In this document: positions 14,281 through 28,020 of the stretch, one piece after another
How the letters are laid out: each line of letters begins with the position of its first letter
Numbering within the stretch: the stretch's first letter is position 1
Assembly: GCA_946699065.1 (NCBI GenBank)
Contig: CAMPDV010000096.1
Coordinates: forward strand, 186,001-250,000
Source of the DNA: Loxodes magnus
Lineage: Eukaryota > Ciliophora > Karyorelictea > Loxodida > Loxodidae
DNA: 64,000 nt
Direction of reading: 5' to 3'
Notes under the pieces: model-generated
Database searches by the model: none
Told to the model about the DNA's origin: nothing
The model's input: only the letters and a program-made list of their open reading frames with translations
Made by a program: the position numbers and the translations under genes

Positions 14281-14862
14281 ATGGAAGACTGCTCATAAAA
14301 TTAAGTTAGAAAGGTTTAATAGCCTTAAGTCCCTACAACTGTGAATCCTATGTATTAAATGATGTGAAATGCTGGATTGTAATCAGTGTTTCTGTAATCT
14401 GGTATGCTTTAGTATGGATACTTGGAGAGTTTGTAAGATTAAAGAAGAGAATAAATTTAAGAAGAAGATGAAAGAGAATAGCTAAATAGTAAGGAAACTA
14501 AAAAGAAAAAACACAAAGAGGAAGGTTATTCCTACAAGAAATTAGGTAAAAGACATAATAGTTTTACGATGGACAGTGATGCAGTAGTGAAGCTCAAAAA
14601 AGAAATGTAATTGATTCAAGAAAATCAGCAAATGGAATCAGAGAAAAAGAAGAAAAATATGATTAAAATTAGAAATAGAATTTCTGCCTAATAGAGTAGA
14701 GATAAAGTAAAGATATACATTAAAGAGTTAGAAGAAGAAAATAAAAAGTTGAAGACAAGCAATTAAAAGCTCTAATAGTAAATGCAACATCTGTAAAATG
14801 AAAATACAAGGATGAAAGTGCAATACACCTAGTACTAGAATTTGAACTACTCCTTCTCCTGA
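14281..14862 (+). CDS. bZIP transcription factor
   Basis: DNA-binding regulator of 193 residues, nuclear. Seen: an N-terminal Q/M-rich region, a basic linker (KKKKHKEEGYSYKKLGKR), then the bZIP basic region KIRNRISAQQSRDK (about residues 128-141) with the invariant Asn and Arg of N-x7-R. This continues into a zipper with Leu/Met every seventh residue (L-EEENKK-L-KTSNQK-L-QQQMQH-L-QNENTR-M). The helix is continuous with no Pro or Gly, as expected for a dimerising coiled coil. The stop is TGA after NLNYSFS. Reading that TGA as Trp would give a long AT-rich hydrophobic tail that looks non-coding. The partner and targets cannot be inferred. Confidence 0.88.
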
Positions 14863-15999
14863 ATTAAAAACCTAATTTAGTTTATATTATCTATTTCATA
14901 CCATTAAACTAACTAGACTTTGCTACTTTTATTTTCTATAAAAATTTTGAACTTTATCAATATTAAGTTACTAACTTTAAAGGTTGCTTTTTAAAGCAGA
15001 AAGAAGGTATCAAGTTATTTAGATACCATTTGATTAGAATAAATATCTCAAAACTCTACTTTGACTCAATAATCGTATGAATAATTTATTTACTATATGA
15101 GTATTATTTTCCAAATTAATAAAGCTGACTTGCTTGTCAGATAATCATTAACTACTTCTTTAATCACTTTATAAAATGTTACTTTCCTCTTATCTTCAAT
15201 CGTTTTTGGTAATATCTTTTAGGACTGATTTAATGTTAGAAGTGATTTCATGTGGAAATCTCTTTAAATAATCTATGTTCTGACTTAGCTTATCTGATTA
15301 GGTATTCTTAATACTTACATTTTGACAGATATAAGGTTATCTATTTAACATTATATAATCTACTTATTAGCTCACTATTTAGGCATATTTAAGTATTCGT
15401 TATGATAGTAAACTTCCAGTTTATCATTTCACTTAAAAAGCTTTAGTTTATTTTTGCCCTTATTTTAAAAGTAGTCACATATTCTTTTTCTTTAGTATCT
15501 ATCTTTGCTTGTAACTCTTTCTTACATGATCAAATCTTTTTAAATTACCATATGCAAATTATAATTTTGGCATAGCTAGAAAAATAGAAAAGAGAGTTAT
15601 AAGGAATAACTTTCTAAAGCACTATTTATTTATATTAAGTAGATAAGCATAAAGCTACGAATATAGGTTGCTGATATAAAAAGCATATATTAAGCAGTAA
15701 ATAACTAAGGCTATTCATATCTACACTCATCATTTAGTTCAGTCTATATGATCACTACTAAGTCAGTTCTGTGCTAGAAGAAGATAAAGTAACTTCAACT
15801 TAATGAAATATGCTTAGGAAAACAATTTCCCTTAATGTGCTTTTGGAGTATACAAGTATATTAAAATAATAACCTAGATATAATAGCAAGTTAGTAATAA
15901 AGGGAATAGTATATAGTAAATAGTAGAAGAGAAAGGTTTAAAGATAGTTAGTGAATTAAAATAAAAATAAAGGAATAAGTTAATTAATTTAATCTAGGC
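14863..15999. other. AT-rich intergenic DNA
   Basis: Nothing recognised between the bZIP gene and the RAP-domain gene. Confidence 0.5.
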
Positions 16000-17887
16000 A
16001 TGTTGCAAAAATTAATACTTAGGCAAAGTACTCAATCACAGTTGTGGAGGAAACTTATTTTTAGCGAGCCTGATTTTGAAATTAATTACTATCGAATGGC
16101 TAAAGAGCATCGTGATCCTCAGTTATTTACTCGTGCTTTATAAGATTTACAAAGAGAAGACTCGCAATTCAAAACTGCTAGCACTTAAACGCTTTTTAAG
16201 TTCCTGGAAAATTTCAAGATTTTAAAGCTGGAAAGGACGAGATTGCAAAACGCTTATGGAGCTATATGGAACTAAGTAGGTTAGAGGATTGAAGAAATTT
16301 AATTCAACGAACCTTTATTACTAAAAGATTTCTTTTCTCTCTGCTTGACCAATAATGATTTTAGAGTAGCCTAAAAAAATACTATTAAAAGGTGTCTCCA
16401 GCAAAGTGCTCTAAATAAAGAGAAATTTCGTTTAAGATAATTATCTTTGCCAGTAATTTTTGCTTCATATGAGAACTAGGAGGATTATTATAATGCTCTG
16501 TATAAGCATATGAAGAAAGTATTTGCTAACTATAATAATTACAACTTCTGGGATGAAAACAATTTCTGGCAGGTAAGCTATGCTCTTTTTATTAAATGGG
16601 ATGCAACAGGCAATATAAAAAGAGTAAGCCTCAGTGATTATGACTAAGAAGCATGTAAAAAGTTTTTCGAGTAAATATTTAGAAGACTAGACTGTCTTTT
16701 TACTAATAAATACGAAAGGTGGAACATGTACACTTTAAGTAGACTATATAGAGCTTTTAGCAATATAGACCAAGCAGAAGAACAAAAGATGAAGTTGCAG
16801 AAAGTTATAATTGATTACTTATAAGATTAATTAGTCCTAGGAGAATCAACTGAAGTTGTAAGTGAACTTATGGAAAGACCATTGGCTGTCTTATCTTTAA
16901 TTGAACAGCTTCCAGAAAATGAACAAGACTGGTTTTTAGACTATTTTTCAAGATACGCATTCAGAATAATAATACAGGAGAAAATAAAGATGGAAAGCGA
17001 CCATTTAATTAGCTTCATTAGCAAATATTTACAAGTAGCAGCTAAAAACAAATAAATGAATATTTACCTCCTTGATAATTCAGTAGCTTGCATGCTAAAG
17101 ATATTGTCTAACGCTTCTTAATAAGTATCACTAGAAAGCCTTAGTGAATTTTTATATTCCCTAGCAATTTTAAATTATTAGGAAAGATTCAACCCTAAAA
17201 TTCCATCGAATGATGTAGTATTCAATAATTGGTAAACATGTCTATAATTGATTGAAACTTAAATCAAGCAAGCACTAATAGCGAATAAATAGACTGAGAG
17301 TGAATTATATTCTACCTTTTTAGAAGCCAAAAACAAGACACAAAGCAAGCAAATCACAAATATTTTACTAGCTTTGGCCATTTTCGATAGATATTCAAAA
17401 GAGTAAGTCAATTATACATTATAGATTAATAAATCTGCTGATGAATCCTTCCTGGCTATAGAATAAGTAATTGGATAAAAATGACTTGAAAAGCTTAGCA
17501 ATGGTTTAGTTATGACTTGAATAAGAATATTATGGAGAAATTTAATTTCATCCTGATGTTTAGAAAAATATAGTAGAAAGCCATAAACCTTAGATTTACA
17601 GCTCTCCTTTTAAGCAAGCTATTGCAAATCATCTATAGGAATTAAAAATATAGTACAAATAAGATGTTTTATCTTATCCCTTTATAATTGATTTCGCAGA
17701 CGTACGCAAATCTTAAGTAGCTCTTAAAATCGAACACACCTAGGAATTTGTAGAACCATTACTTAAGATACTAAATGGAGAAGTAAAACTAGAGGAGAAA
17801 CTCATTGGAGGCCAAGGTTGGGAAGTAAAGCGCATTTCATTTGAATAGTTTGCTAATATGTCCAAAAATGCAGATCCTTTTAATTGA
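16000..17887 (+). CDS. RAP-domain protein, probably mitochondrial RNA factor
   Basis: Protein of 621 residues ending in a RAP domain, a fold found in organelle RNA-processing and ribosome-assembly factors of apicomplexans, ciliates and animals. Seen at the C-terminus: PFIIDFADVRKSQVALKIE, then LIGGQGWEVKRISFEQFANM, the strand and GW-V-RI signature of RAP. Most of the rest is helical, resembling the helical-repeat region upstream of RAP domains. The N-terminus (MLQKLILRQSTQSQLWRKLI) is basic, amphipathic and lacks acidic residues early on, like a mitochondrial presequence. A 22-nt GT-AG intron at 17403-17424 (starts gtaagtc, ends cattatag) joins RYSKE to LINLLMNPSW; without its removal the RAP domain is out of frame. 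The stop is TGA just after the domain. Confidence 0.85.
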
Positions 17888-18093
17888 CCTTTAAACTTTT
17901 AATCTAAACTTTATTAATAATCGAAATCCCTAGCTATAAATCTAAATCCTACAAGTTTAATAATTCCTCAATACCTAAAAATATAGTTATAGAAATAGAT
18001 TTAAGGGAGTATAATATAACATTCTAAAATCTTGCCAATGAGAGGCTTAAAAAGCGTATTTTATATAAAGTTACTTTTAGTCAAAAAAGAAAT

Positions 18094-18741
18094 ATGAATA
18101 AAAGTGTATCACCATAACTCTCCATAAATGTGTCTTTAACAGAAAACCGTCCTAGTTGTTTCTAAAAGCAGAAAAAAATAAAAGACAATGTGAAGAATAA
18201 TAATTCGTATATATATTGGCAATTTGATAAAGAAGCAAATAGGATGAAAAAGAGCAAAGCGCTTTAAATATCTGACTATAAATAAAAGCATATGAAATAG
18301 CTCTCTTAGATATAAAAATCTGGATTTGGATTGTTTTATAAGCAGTTAAGAGTTGAGAGTAATAGTCCAAATTAAGATAACTATATTTTATTTCCTGAGA
18401 TTAGATCTTTCTAGAACAAAAGATATTCACCTGGCTTATTTTAGAAGGATGTTTTGAATATTCAAGATTCGTTTAGCATGTCGAAAGTTAAGCAAAAGCA
18501 AGAAAATAAGAAAAATAATTTTAAGCCAGAGATCAATTAAAATTCCATTAAGCTTCGCTAAGTTCAAATAAGAAAAGCAAGCTTGCCTCTGATAGAAGCA
18601 TCGAATATATTCAAATTAAAAAAAGAAAATTCTCAACTTGAAAGAAATAAAAATACAAGTATGATCAATAGTCCATTTTAGAAATATAACAATATTACCT
18701 TCAATCTGAATTAATAACTTGATATTAATTTATTAGGTTGA
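18094..18741 (+). CDS. Hypothetical protein, 215 aa
   Basis: Unrecognised. ATG at 18094 to TGA at 18739-18741. The product is Lys/Ser/Asn/Gln-rich and basic with no membrane segment. Recurring short motifs of the type F-x-x-P-E-I (ILFPEIRSF, NFKPEINQN) and a C-terminal SPFQKYNNITFNL hint at a linear-motif or cytoskeletal protein, but no function is assigned. It follows the RAP gene on the same strand after about 200 bases, and the TGA between them separates the frames. Coding-like purine richness supports it; conservation is untested. Confidence 0.6.
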
Positions 18742-20348
18742 ATATATTATAGATTACTCTAAATCTTATAATGTTTTTCATAATATCCATTAAGTAAAAT
18801 CATCTTTCTAAATAATTCTTTTAGCTCATTAAACATTTAGGCTTGATTTAACATTCGCTAAGTTAATCAGCAATTACAGAAAATATCTGAGGATCATAAT
18901 CAAAATTGATGATGAATTTTTAGAAAATTCTTCAATTTTTTATTTAATTTTTCGATTAAAAGGTTTTAGTTTATTAGTTTAATTTAAAAAACTAAATAAG
19001 TAAAAGATTATAATTCTTAATCTCTTTAAAAAATCTGAAGATTTATTTAAACTAACTAATTATATCTTTATCTAATTCTTTTTAGTTAATTAAACTCCTC
19101 TTAGCTTAAAATACTCAATTATTAAGAAAACACCATAAAGATTTTTAAATTGATGTAAGAAACAAAAATAGAATTACGATACTATTAATAAGATTATTAG
19201 AGAAGTTAAAGCTAATATAGTGATATAGTGATATAAGGAAATGTTCTATTTTCTTTTAATTAAAGTTATTTATATCTATTAGTATACCTTATAAACACTT
19301 TATCTTCCTATCTGTTATAAAATAGCAACTAATAGAATATAATTATTAAGAAATTACCTTAAATCTAATATAAATTATACCTTTAATTTCTTTACTTTCA
19401 GTCTCTTTTTAGATTGTTTAGAATATAATTAGTCGAATAAATAACTTATTTTAGCAAAATATGTTTAATCTTATTTAAAGCTAAAATGAAAGATATGAGA
19501 TAGTGAAAAAGATGCTAAATTAGATTAGTAAGGATATTAAATATATAATAAGCAAAGGATATAAATAAGCACTTTTTATTAGCTTAGAGATTACTTCTAG
19601 AAATCAATTCTTTAGCTAAATAAATAATGTAAAGTAATTTATTTGCTAGAGTTTAAAAGATCTAGATTTACCCTATTCTCGTTAAAGTATTCTAATCACA
19701 TTTAAAATAGAAAGAATAAAGAAGAGTTATAAAATTAAAGCTTTATAGTTGATTGATGTGAATATTTACTTTAATAAAGATGTATTAAAGAGCAGAATTT
19801 CTTTAAAAGCAATCTGAATATAAAAGTTTTAAAGTTTAAAGTTAATTTAAAACTAAAATAAAGTACCTATAATAAAATAAGCTTTATGCATGCAATAAAG
19901 AAAAAATAACTTTTAGTCTAAGGATTTTAAAGCGATTATTATGATTGACTTATTGAAAAAGGAGAAGCTTTATATTAATATTTGATTAATATAATCTTTA
20001 GCTTAAAATGTTCTATAAACTTTGCAAATTATTGCTTAAATCTTTTTGTACAATAGTTAGTATGAAAGTTTATAAATGAGGACTATTTTACTACTACTAG
20101 AATAGTATATGCAAAGATATCTTGAGACATTGAACAAGCATCTAATAAAAGTGTGAGGAAGGTATTAATTTTAGTAGGGTTGATGAAAATAATCTGATAT
20201 CTTCATACTTATTATAGATTAGTAATCTTAGATTTAAATTCTTTCTATCATTAAGTGAAGATAAATATTACATAACTTGACTTTCACATACAACATACAA
20301 ATGACTATCAAATATCTAATCAATTTGTTGGTTATAATTTTAAACTTT
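18742..20348. other. AT-rich intergenic DNA
   Basis: Lies between convergent genes. No feature recognised. Confidence 0.5.
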
Positions 20349-22559
20349 TCATTACATAGCTTAAATAACTTTATATTAGCACATTACTTCTAGTTAATAG
20401 ATAAGTTTACGAAAAATAGCAAGTTGATAATAAATAATTTGATAATGAAATGAACTTTAGCTGTTTATTAAAAATATTTAATTACTTTACTATTACACCT
20501 TTAAAGTTGGCTCCGTGCTTCTATTGATTGCGTCTTTTGAATTAGCTTCTTATTTATTAGCTTTGCTCAAATAGTTTAAGATGTTTTTTCATTAATCTGA
20601 GAACTCATAGTTATTTAAAACTGAATACTCAGCTAGCTTCTTCAACTCATTCCTAAAATTGCAACCAAATTATACCGCGAAAGTCCATGGCAAATGTTTG
20701 AATTTTGCGGAGTTAGCTCTTAGTAAATGATAAAATTCGCAATGTAAGTATGAATAAGAAATACCATATCAAGTAAGAGAGTTGAAGTTATTAAGACATG
20801 AACCTTTTAACGAATTTCATCCATTCTATTTAAGGTAAATTAATCCTCTATTTACACCATCAAAAAACAGTTAATCTGAAGGTTCCATACCATAAGATCT
20901 ATACTTTTCATCTCTTCAAGTTTTATTGTTTTATTTGTAAATTCAGTCCTAAATCTAGTCTGATAAGTATAACTCATCAAATCCCATTCATTGGTCTTAA
21001 TCAAGCTTGTATATTTACTTCATTCAATCTTTAATATATTAAAATTTTTATTCTTTTGTTCAAGAAAGTTTATCAGGTGAGTTAAAAAAAATCTGCATGA
21101 AATCCTTCAAAATATAAGACATAAAAAAATAAAGAACTCGTTCTGTAATATTTCTACCTTTGTAGTACCTTACATGATTAGAGATTGTGTATCAATCTTA
21201 TAATGAATGATAAAACTTGTATTTCTTTAAGTCATGCTCATAAAAACGAGTACAGTTAAACTAAAGAACATCACTATCCCCTTGTAATATAAAATCGTCC
21301 TCTTAGAAAAATAACGGTAGGAAGAGTCTTTGGTTTTGACTCCAAGTCTTATACTTAAGTGTTCCTGCTTCAATATTCTTTGGAGGTAGAATTTCAAAAT
21401 CGTCAACTTTAAAGCTATTATTTCTAAGTCAATTTATCATATTTTGGAAAAATTAAGTTTTTCATTATAATTTCTATTCTTAAAGATAGAACACAGGTTC
21501 GAAGCCGCATATTCTAAACTAAAAACCTACAAAGGGAAACCAATAAGAGTAAATATCAGGAGTAGCAGATAGCAAATAATATCGTTTTTTAGGGAAATTA
21601 TACTTTTCTCATAACTTATTAGGATTATCTATCTATACACACTATTTGATACCATCATACATCTTCAAAATATCACTTGGAAATTTTATTCTTTCAGTAT
21701 TTTTTTTTCATTAATAATAGATTACTTATCTTAAATAGTTATAGTCATACTTTTCTATTATTTCTTCGGTTGACAATGAAAGATTGAACTTATGTCTAAT
21801 CTATTCATTTTAAGCTGCTTTTTGCTATTAAAAATTTTTGTTCTATAAATCACTTTACATATTTTGATTAACATAGCTCCCTTTTTAATTTTTCATAATT
21901 TTATTCTCTATTGAAAGTGACTAGGTTTTGCTAGAATTATTTTGACTTTAAAACTTAGTAATTACTTAATCTTTATTGATTTGCATCCCTTAAACAGCCT
22001 TTTAAAGTTGCTAATTTTATATAGTATGATTAAATTACTTTGGCAGGTTGATTTAATCTCTAAGTTACTTTGATGTTAAATTTTAATTATAATTGAGCTG
22101 AGAATTGTAAAGCTTTTATTACTTCTAGTTTTAGTAAACTTATCGATTTTCCTTTTAGTTAATTGGCTACTATTCACCCTTTTATTTTGATAGCTTCATA
22201 TCTTTTTAGATAGTATCTTTTTGCTAATTTTTTTCTTATTAGGACACGTTTAGAACATCTTTTTAAGAAAATCCGTTTGCTATATTTTCATTTTTATCGA
22301 TCTAATTTAAATTTTTGGTGCTATCTTTTAATTTATTAAGCCTTTCTTGTAGTAATTTGTTTTCTTATTTTAGATTCTCATAAATTTTCTAATGCTTTTA
22401 ATCAATATCCTAAAGCTGTTTATCCTAGAAACTTTTCAGTGCTGTTACTATTAGACTATTATGCTGATCGATTATATTGGTAGTTTGGAAGTAAATAAAG
22501 CAGACAAAGAAGCTACCAAAGCATATAATGCTTAAGAAAATTAATTATCTTTTATCCAT
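20349..22559 (-). CDS. Putative type II membrane glycosyltransferase, paralogue B
   Basis: About 736 residues. Signal anchor (residues 6-23, LIFLSIICFGSFFVCFIY), then a long Q/N/K-rich stem of roughly 240 residues including a coiled coil. The conserved domain follows: LSTEEIIEKYDYN, RYYLLSATPDIYSYWFPFVG, EDDFILQGDSDVLQFN (DSD near residue 426), EPSDQLFFDGVNRG and the C-terminal KHLPWTFAVQFGCNFRNEL. The frame is uninterrupted from ATG to a TAA TGA at 20349, but the last 35 or so codons are not conserved with A or C, so the true end could be earlier, with a terminal intron as in C. DNA identity to paralogue C is high through the 3' two-thirds, indicating a recent duplication or gene conversion. 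The DxD function is inferred from motif and topology only. Confidence 0.75.
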
Positions 22560-23997
22560 TTTATTTATCTTAGCTAAATACTTTATTAGTTTAAATGTAT
22601 ATCTTCTATATCCAATACCATACCTAGCAGCCACCTACCTATCAAGGTTATTAGCATTACTCTAACTGAATAATGATAAGGTTAAGTGATCTCTGAAGTC
22701 ATGATTATATAAACTTAAAAAGCATAAATATAGTTTAGTTAAGATAGTTGAATCACTTTATATAAGCAAACCAAAAATTAAGTTTAAAGATATCTTAGCA
22801 TCTTTATTTAATATAAGATCCCATATAAATATATTTATAATACCTTTTATTACATATCTTTATTTATCTTCCAGACTCAGTACTCTAGAAGTTCTAAGAG
22901 TAAGTGCTAAAATATATCTAACATATGTATAAGTATATTTATAATAATTTTAGTTAATTAAATACACATTAAGAGCAAAGATAAAATAGTAATCAATTTG
23001 GTTTTGTTCAAAGAGCTTCTTAATGAATTGTTTGCTTATAGTATCTTTAATTATATTCTTATATTTTCAAATGCTAATCAGTATGATAGTTCATTTAAAA
23101 TGTATAGTTTCCTTCTTTATACTTCTGTATATTTAACCACCTCACATTTTATAGTTATAAGAATAAGTCTATTACTTAATAGAAAGTCTTCAAGTTAATG
23201 AATTAATCAATTATTTTAGCTAATTATTAGTTCTGCTAGATTTAACTTTTCATCTATTCCAGTCTCCATTTTATAATTTGCCTCTATGTTTGAAGTACTC
23301 CTTTTACTATTTTAATCTCTACTTAGTCATTATTAATCAAAATGTGACTTTGAATTTAATTAGTAATTAAATACTAAAAGATAGATAAAGCTATCTTTCA
23401 TACCTATACCTATTAAATAGCCTTTTATTTAAAAATATGGTCTGTATATAATTCATTTATATAATAGATTTAAAGGATAAATTTCTTGAAGGATATTACC
23501 CACCTCCAATTTTCAAAAGTTTAGTATATCAATTGATAAAGCAAATATTTAAAAGGTACTAGAATCAAATAAGATAAAGTATTATTTAAATTAAATTGCC
23601 TTTATGGTTTGCATTTATAGCTTAGCTTCGCTCCTATACCTAAGTATCTTAAGAGCTATATATTCATTAACTTTATTTATAAACTATTTAGTTTTCTTTT
23701 TGAGTCTTCTGATGAAAACCTATATTAGCAATATAAATTTGATTCAAGTATGATAATCTTATTTCAATTTAAGATTCTTTAGTAAGTTCTTTAATTAAAG
23801 GAAGGAAAACATAATTAAGATTTTAAAGTCTTAGATAGAAATAAAGAGAAAGAGAGACTTACTATGATTACTATATAGAAAAGAACTTTAATTTATGCTC
23901 ATCTTTACGTGGAAAAAAGAAAAAAATAGAGATAAAATAATAAATTTAGGCTGCTAATTTTAATTCCACCAAAGGTTCCTTCAAAGAAAAAGTTATA
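22560..23997. other. AT-rich intergenic DNA
   Basis: No gene recognised upstream of paralogue B. Confidence 0.5.
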
Positions 23998-25047
23998 ATG
24001 GAGTTTATTTAGCAATATATTGATTTGATTATTATTGGAAACCGTATTTTGGAAATTTAAATCCATGAAGAGAATTATTGATATTTCATTTCAAGCGATT
24101 ACGTATTGTTTTAAGATAAAATATAGAAATACTATTAGGAAAATAGTGAATATAAAAATTTAGCAGGTAGAATAATAATCACAGTACTAGATATTTAAAA
24201 ACACTCTGGAAAATAAATAATAACTAATAATTGCAAAAATAATCAATTTTAGTAATTTAGAAATAGATCTAAAAAGTAAAAAAGAAGGAAAAATTGGAGT
24301 TAACTATAACTGAAGGATAAAAGGATAGAGTATAACTTTGAAAACTGGAGATAATAAAATAAAATAAAAATTACCTGATTAAAGTGTGGCAATATGATTT
24401 TAGTTAATCCAACTGCAAGGAGTTAAATTGCCTGATTGATTAAAGAGAGACAGTCTAAATTGTTCTGCTTCTCATTTAAAGAGTCAATAATCAAATTCTT
24501 TATAAATATAAATAAGTTTTCTCCAAAAGTTCTAAGAAGTTAAAAAAAAAAAATATTTTTATTTGGAGAGAAAGAATAAAAATTGAGGAAATGTCTATAT
24601 AAAACTTGCAAGGATCTAAATAGACTTAAATTCTAACTTAATTATAAACAATACTATATTAAAATTCCCTAACTCTATAATTTTACTATTTACCAAAATA
24701 TATACTACAATAACAAGCTTATATCATATTACTTTATCCTTCTAAAATAGAATTCTTTTTAAGGCTGAGAGAATTGAATAAAGTAGGCGTTATTAATATG
24801 AAGAAATAGAGGAATTAGAGTTAAATATTTTAATAGCAGTCTAATCATAATTTCTAAAGTCACAAACTAATAAAATATGCAAGTATCTAACTTGATAAAT
24901 CAGATTAAAGTAACTATTATGATAAATCTATGTATATATCATTTATTTAAACTTTATGATGAAATTAAAGCCTAAGACTACTGCATTGAAAAACCCATCG
25001 TAGACAAATACTTTAATTTCTTATTCTTAAAACTTAAAAATTTATGA
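23998..25047 (+). CDS. Weak candidate gene, function unknown
   Basis: A frame from ATG at 23998 to TGA at 25045-25047 contains only a handful of internal TGA codons and starts plausibly (MEFIQQYIDLIIIGNRIL, then EENYWYFISSDYVLFQDK). However, the base composition is close to that of the flanks, low-complexity N/K/I/Y residues dominate the second half, and no domain is recognisable. With TGA as the only stop, frames of this length can occur by chance in such AT-rich DNA. It is listed so that it can be tested against transcripts, not as an established gene. Confidence 0.22.
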
Positions 25048-25509
25048 GTTGGTATAATAAATAGCAGGAAAAGCCACTAATTAAAAAAATTGAGGAAAAA
25101 TGTTTAATAGAGCTTTAGTAAAGTGTTAAATATATTAATAGGTTATATTTTATATTTAATTAGAATAAAATAATATTTTTAATAGAATTGAAGAGAAAAT
25201 AAAATTTAAGTATCTAGATGCAACTTATAACTGTTTTATCTATAAATTCTTTATTTAAAATTGGAATCTCTTGTTTTTATATCTCTTTTTTGCTTACTTC
25301 TTTTATTCTTACTAATTATATTTTCAGGTTCAGAAATATTCCTATAGTTATTGCTAGATTGCATATTAGTTTTTATAAATCATTATCATCATAATATTAA
25401 AGATAAATGATTATGAAGTGAGAAGGTATGTTATATTAAATTAAGTTCAATTCTTTAGTGATATTATTTCAAAGATACAAATTCATAAATATTTTAACTG
25501 TTTTGTTCA

Positions 25510-28020
25510 TCAATAAAAACTTAGTTCACTAAACTTCTTATGCTTAGAATCACTCTAATAAAGATTTAGAAAGATACTCCACTCTAGAAAAATTTTTCTT
25601 GTATTCATTTCCATTTTCAGATGGCTTACCAACTCTCTTCTATTCTCTACTAATTTTACTTAATTCTTATTTTCTGAAACAGATTTAACTTTCAACTCCA
25701 ATAGAGAATCTCATAAACTGATTTTTATATGCTATTTTTCACTTTGAAGATTTTCTTAGCATCTTAATTTTCATTACCTAAAAGATCTAATAAAAAGCTT
25801 AATATCTAAATCTTAAAATTTCTGGTTTTGATATTAAAATTATTTCTTCAATTTAATTTCATTTTTAGTGATGATGTCTTTTAAGCTCACTGTGCATTAT
25901 TTATTTTCAATCTTATTCTAATTTTCCCCTTTAGCTCTACATATAAAAATATAATTGATTAGTTTATTTATTCTAATAAATTAAATCTTCATGTAAGTTA
26001 CTTAAATCTATACAAATGTATTATCATTTATAAATGTAATGATAACTTTTTACATTTGAATAGGATATTTTTAGTACTAAATTTCAATTTAAATGCATAT
26101 AAGTTTTAGGATTATAAGCTTATGCTGCATTTAAATTGGTATTTAAATTTGTTGCGATGTTATTTAACTACTTTTGTTAGTCAACTCCTTTGAAATTAAA
26201 TTCTCACAGCTGTGTAGAATTTAGCTGAGTAAAGTAATATTTCTAGTTGAATATTCTATTTTATTAGTTGGGCTTCTTTATTATAGTCTTAATTTGTATT
26301 GCAGATTTTTAAGTGCGAAAACTAGGATTTTTTTAGAGGAATTCTTTTTTGTGGTTTAATTTCCATCTTCTGCCTAGTTTAGCAGCCCAAAAGCCTACAG
26401 CCTTTATACCTATAACTATCATAAGTCAGAACATTCCCCGCAGCTCCTTAAATTTTTAGTTTAAGTTCAGATATTCAGCAGCTACAAGCTCATCTGCCTT
26501 TCATCTTAGTTTTTATAATTCTTAGGGCCAATTTAACAATTTAAACTATGCAATAAACAAAAAGAGTATTAATTTAATAAATACGCTTTATCTTTACTGT
26601 TATAAGAAAAATATTATATTCTAAGTTCTTTTAATTACCTACAGCTTATAATTAATTCATCTTCTCTCTTTATGCAATTTTTACTCATATGCAGGTTATC
26701 CAGTTCTTCCTATCAACTAACTTACAGTAACTTTGGCTTGTAATCATTTAATTATCATTATCTCTTCATTCTTTTATTCGTTATATTAAAAAATTTATTT
26801 TCTTAGAGATAATTAAAAGATCATGAAAGTTATACCTAACAAAATTTTTAATTCCAGATAGACAAAATTAGTGAGATTATTAGATTCTTAGTGTCTAGTC
26901 TTGAGAAAGATAAAATTTAAAACTTGGTCTTTGTTGTTTTCTATTTACCCTTCAACTATTTCTTCTAATTTTACCTGATGTATAGAATTTTAACTACCTT
27001 TATGCTTTATTATTACTGTAAAAAGTTCTACTAAATTATTATCAAATTTAATTATCTCTAGAACTTAAAGATTTAAATCAAATACATGAGAATGATATAT
27101 AAAACTAGCTTATATAGGTAGACCAATTTTATTTTAGCTATATAAAGATCTCCTTTTCTGATTATTCCTCGCTTTTTTCATATATTTTGATTATTTTATT
27201 AAACATAATTTTTGCAATTATGGTCGTAACTTAATAGGCTAAGATTTTACTTAATAGCTTTGCTTTAATTTACTTTAGATAACTTTAATTAAGTTAAATT
27301 TACAATTTTAAATAGTTTTTTCATGGTTAAATTCTTCAAATTAACTATAGATTCAATAATTTCTTTTATTTTGCTATTTTTATAAACTTATCTAAATATA
27401 CTCAACTAGCCAAATATGATTAATGCAAACTAAATTTATTTGACTAAATCAGTATCTTTTTTCTTGTTTTTCTTTTGCTTTTTTATGAGCCTTAGACTTA
27501 AAGTATAATATTCCTTAAATAGTTACTTTTTATCTATTAGAAAAATACTATTAGATTATCTAATTTCCTTCTATTTTTATCTTTACTTTTTTATTCATGA
27601 GACGTTTTATGTACTTTCTCATAGCTAAAATTATAGTGAAAAAATGTTATTAAATTTGAATAAATCGCATGAGTATTCATTTTGTATTTTATGATACTTA
27701 GGTCAAGCTAAAAGTTATAAGATTCCATTTTATTCTTTTAGTTGCACCAGATGTGTCTTTAAAATTCTTCGATACTGTGATGCATATATGTCTAAGACTG
27801 CTTCTACTAAATCATCTTTAAAATCATTTAATTGGATGCAGGGGAAATATTAAAACCTTAATTATTCAAGCAATCATTGAGGGTAATAATTCCCTGCTTT
27901 GTTAAGGATTAGTGGCTACACTAATCTGGGGCTATTTGTCTAAAGTATAACCAATTTTAAAAAATCATATCAAAATATTAGCTTCCACTATTTACAGAAT
28001 GGAATAAAAATCTTTAACAT
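25510..28020 (-). CDS. Candidate large gene, function unknown
   Basis: A single minus-strand frame stays protein-like over much of this stretch. It begins at ATG 28020 (MLKIFIPFCKQWKLIFWYDF), runs through PRLVQPLILNKAGNYYPQWL and DDLVEAVLDIYASQYRRILK (27.7-27.96 kb, noticeably less AT-rich), a segment ending KLEEIVEGQIENNKDQVLNF, and ADELVAAEYLNLNQKFKELR with a following hydrophobic stretch FWLMIVIGIKAVGFWAA (about 26.4 kb). Towards 25.5 kb the best frame changes (SLLELKVKSVSENKNQVKLV), which suggests at least one short intron. TGA-as-Trp codons are no rarer than chance, so boundaries and even unity as one gene are uncertain. No family recognised; one or two membrane segments are possible. 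Confidence 0.38.

Noticed and set aside
17885-18093. RAP gene continuing through TGA as Trp into the next gene
   Set aside because: The TGA follows the RAP domain at the usual family end, and the downstream gene is in another frame with its own ATG.
27740-27960. Structured non-coding RNA suggested by locally higher GC
   Set aside because: The minus strand reads as continuous protein-like sequence (PRLVQPLILNKAGNYYPQWL), and no tRNA, snRNA or SRP signature is present.
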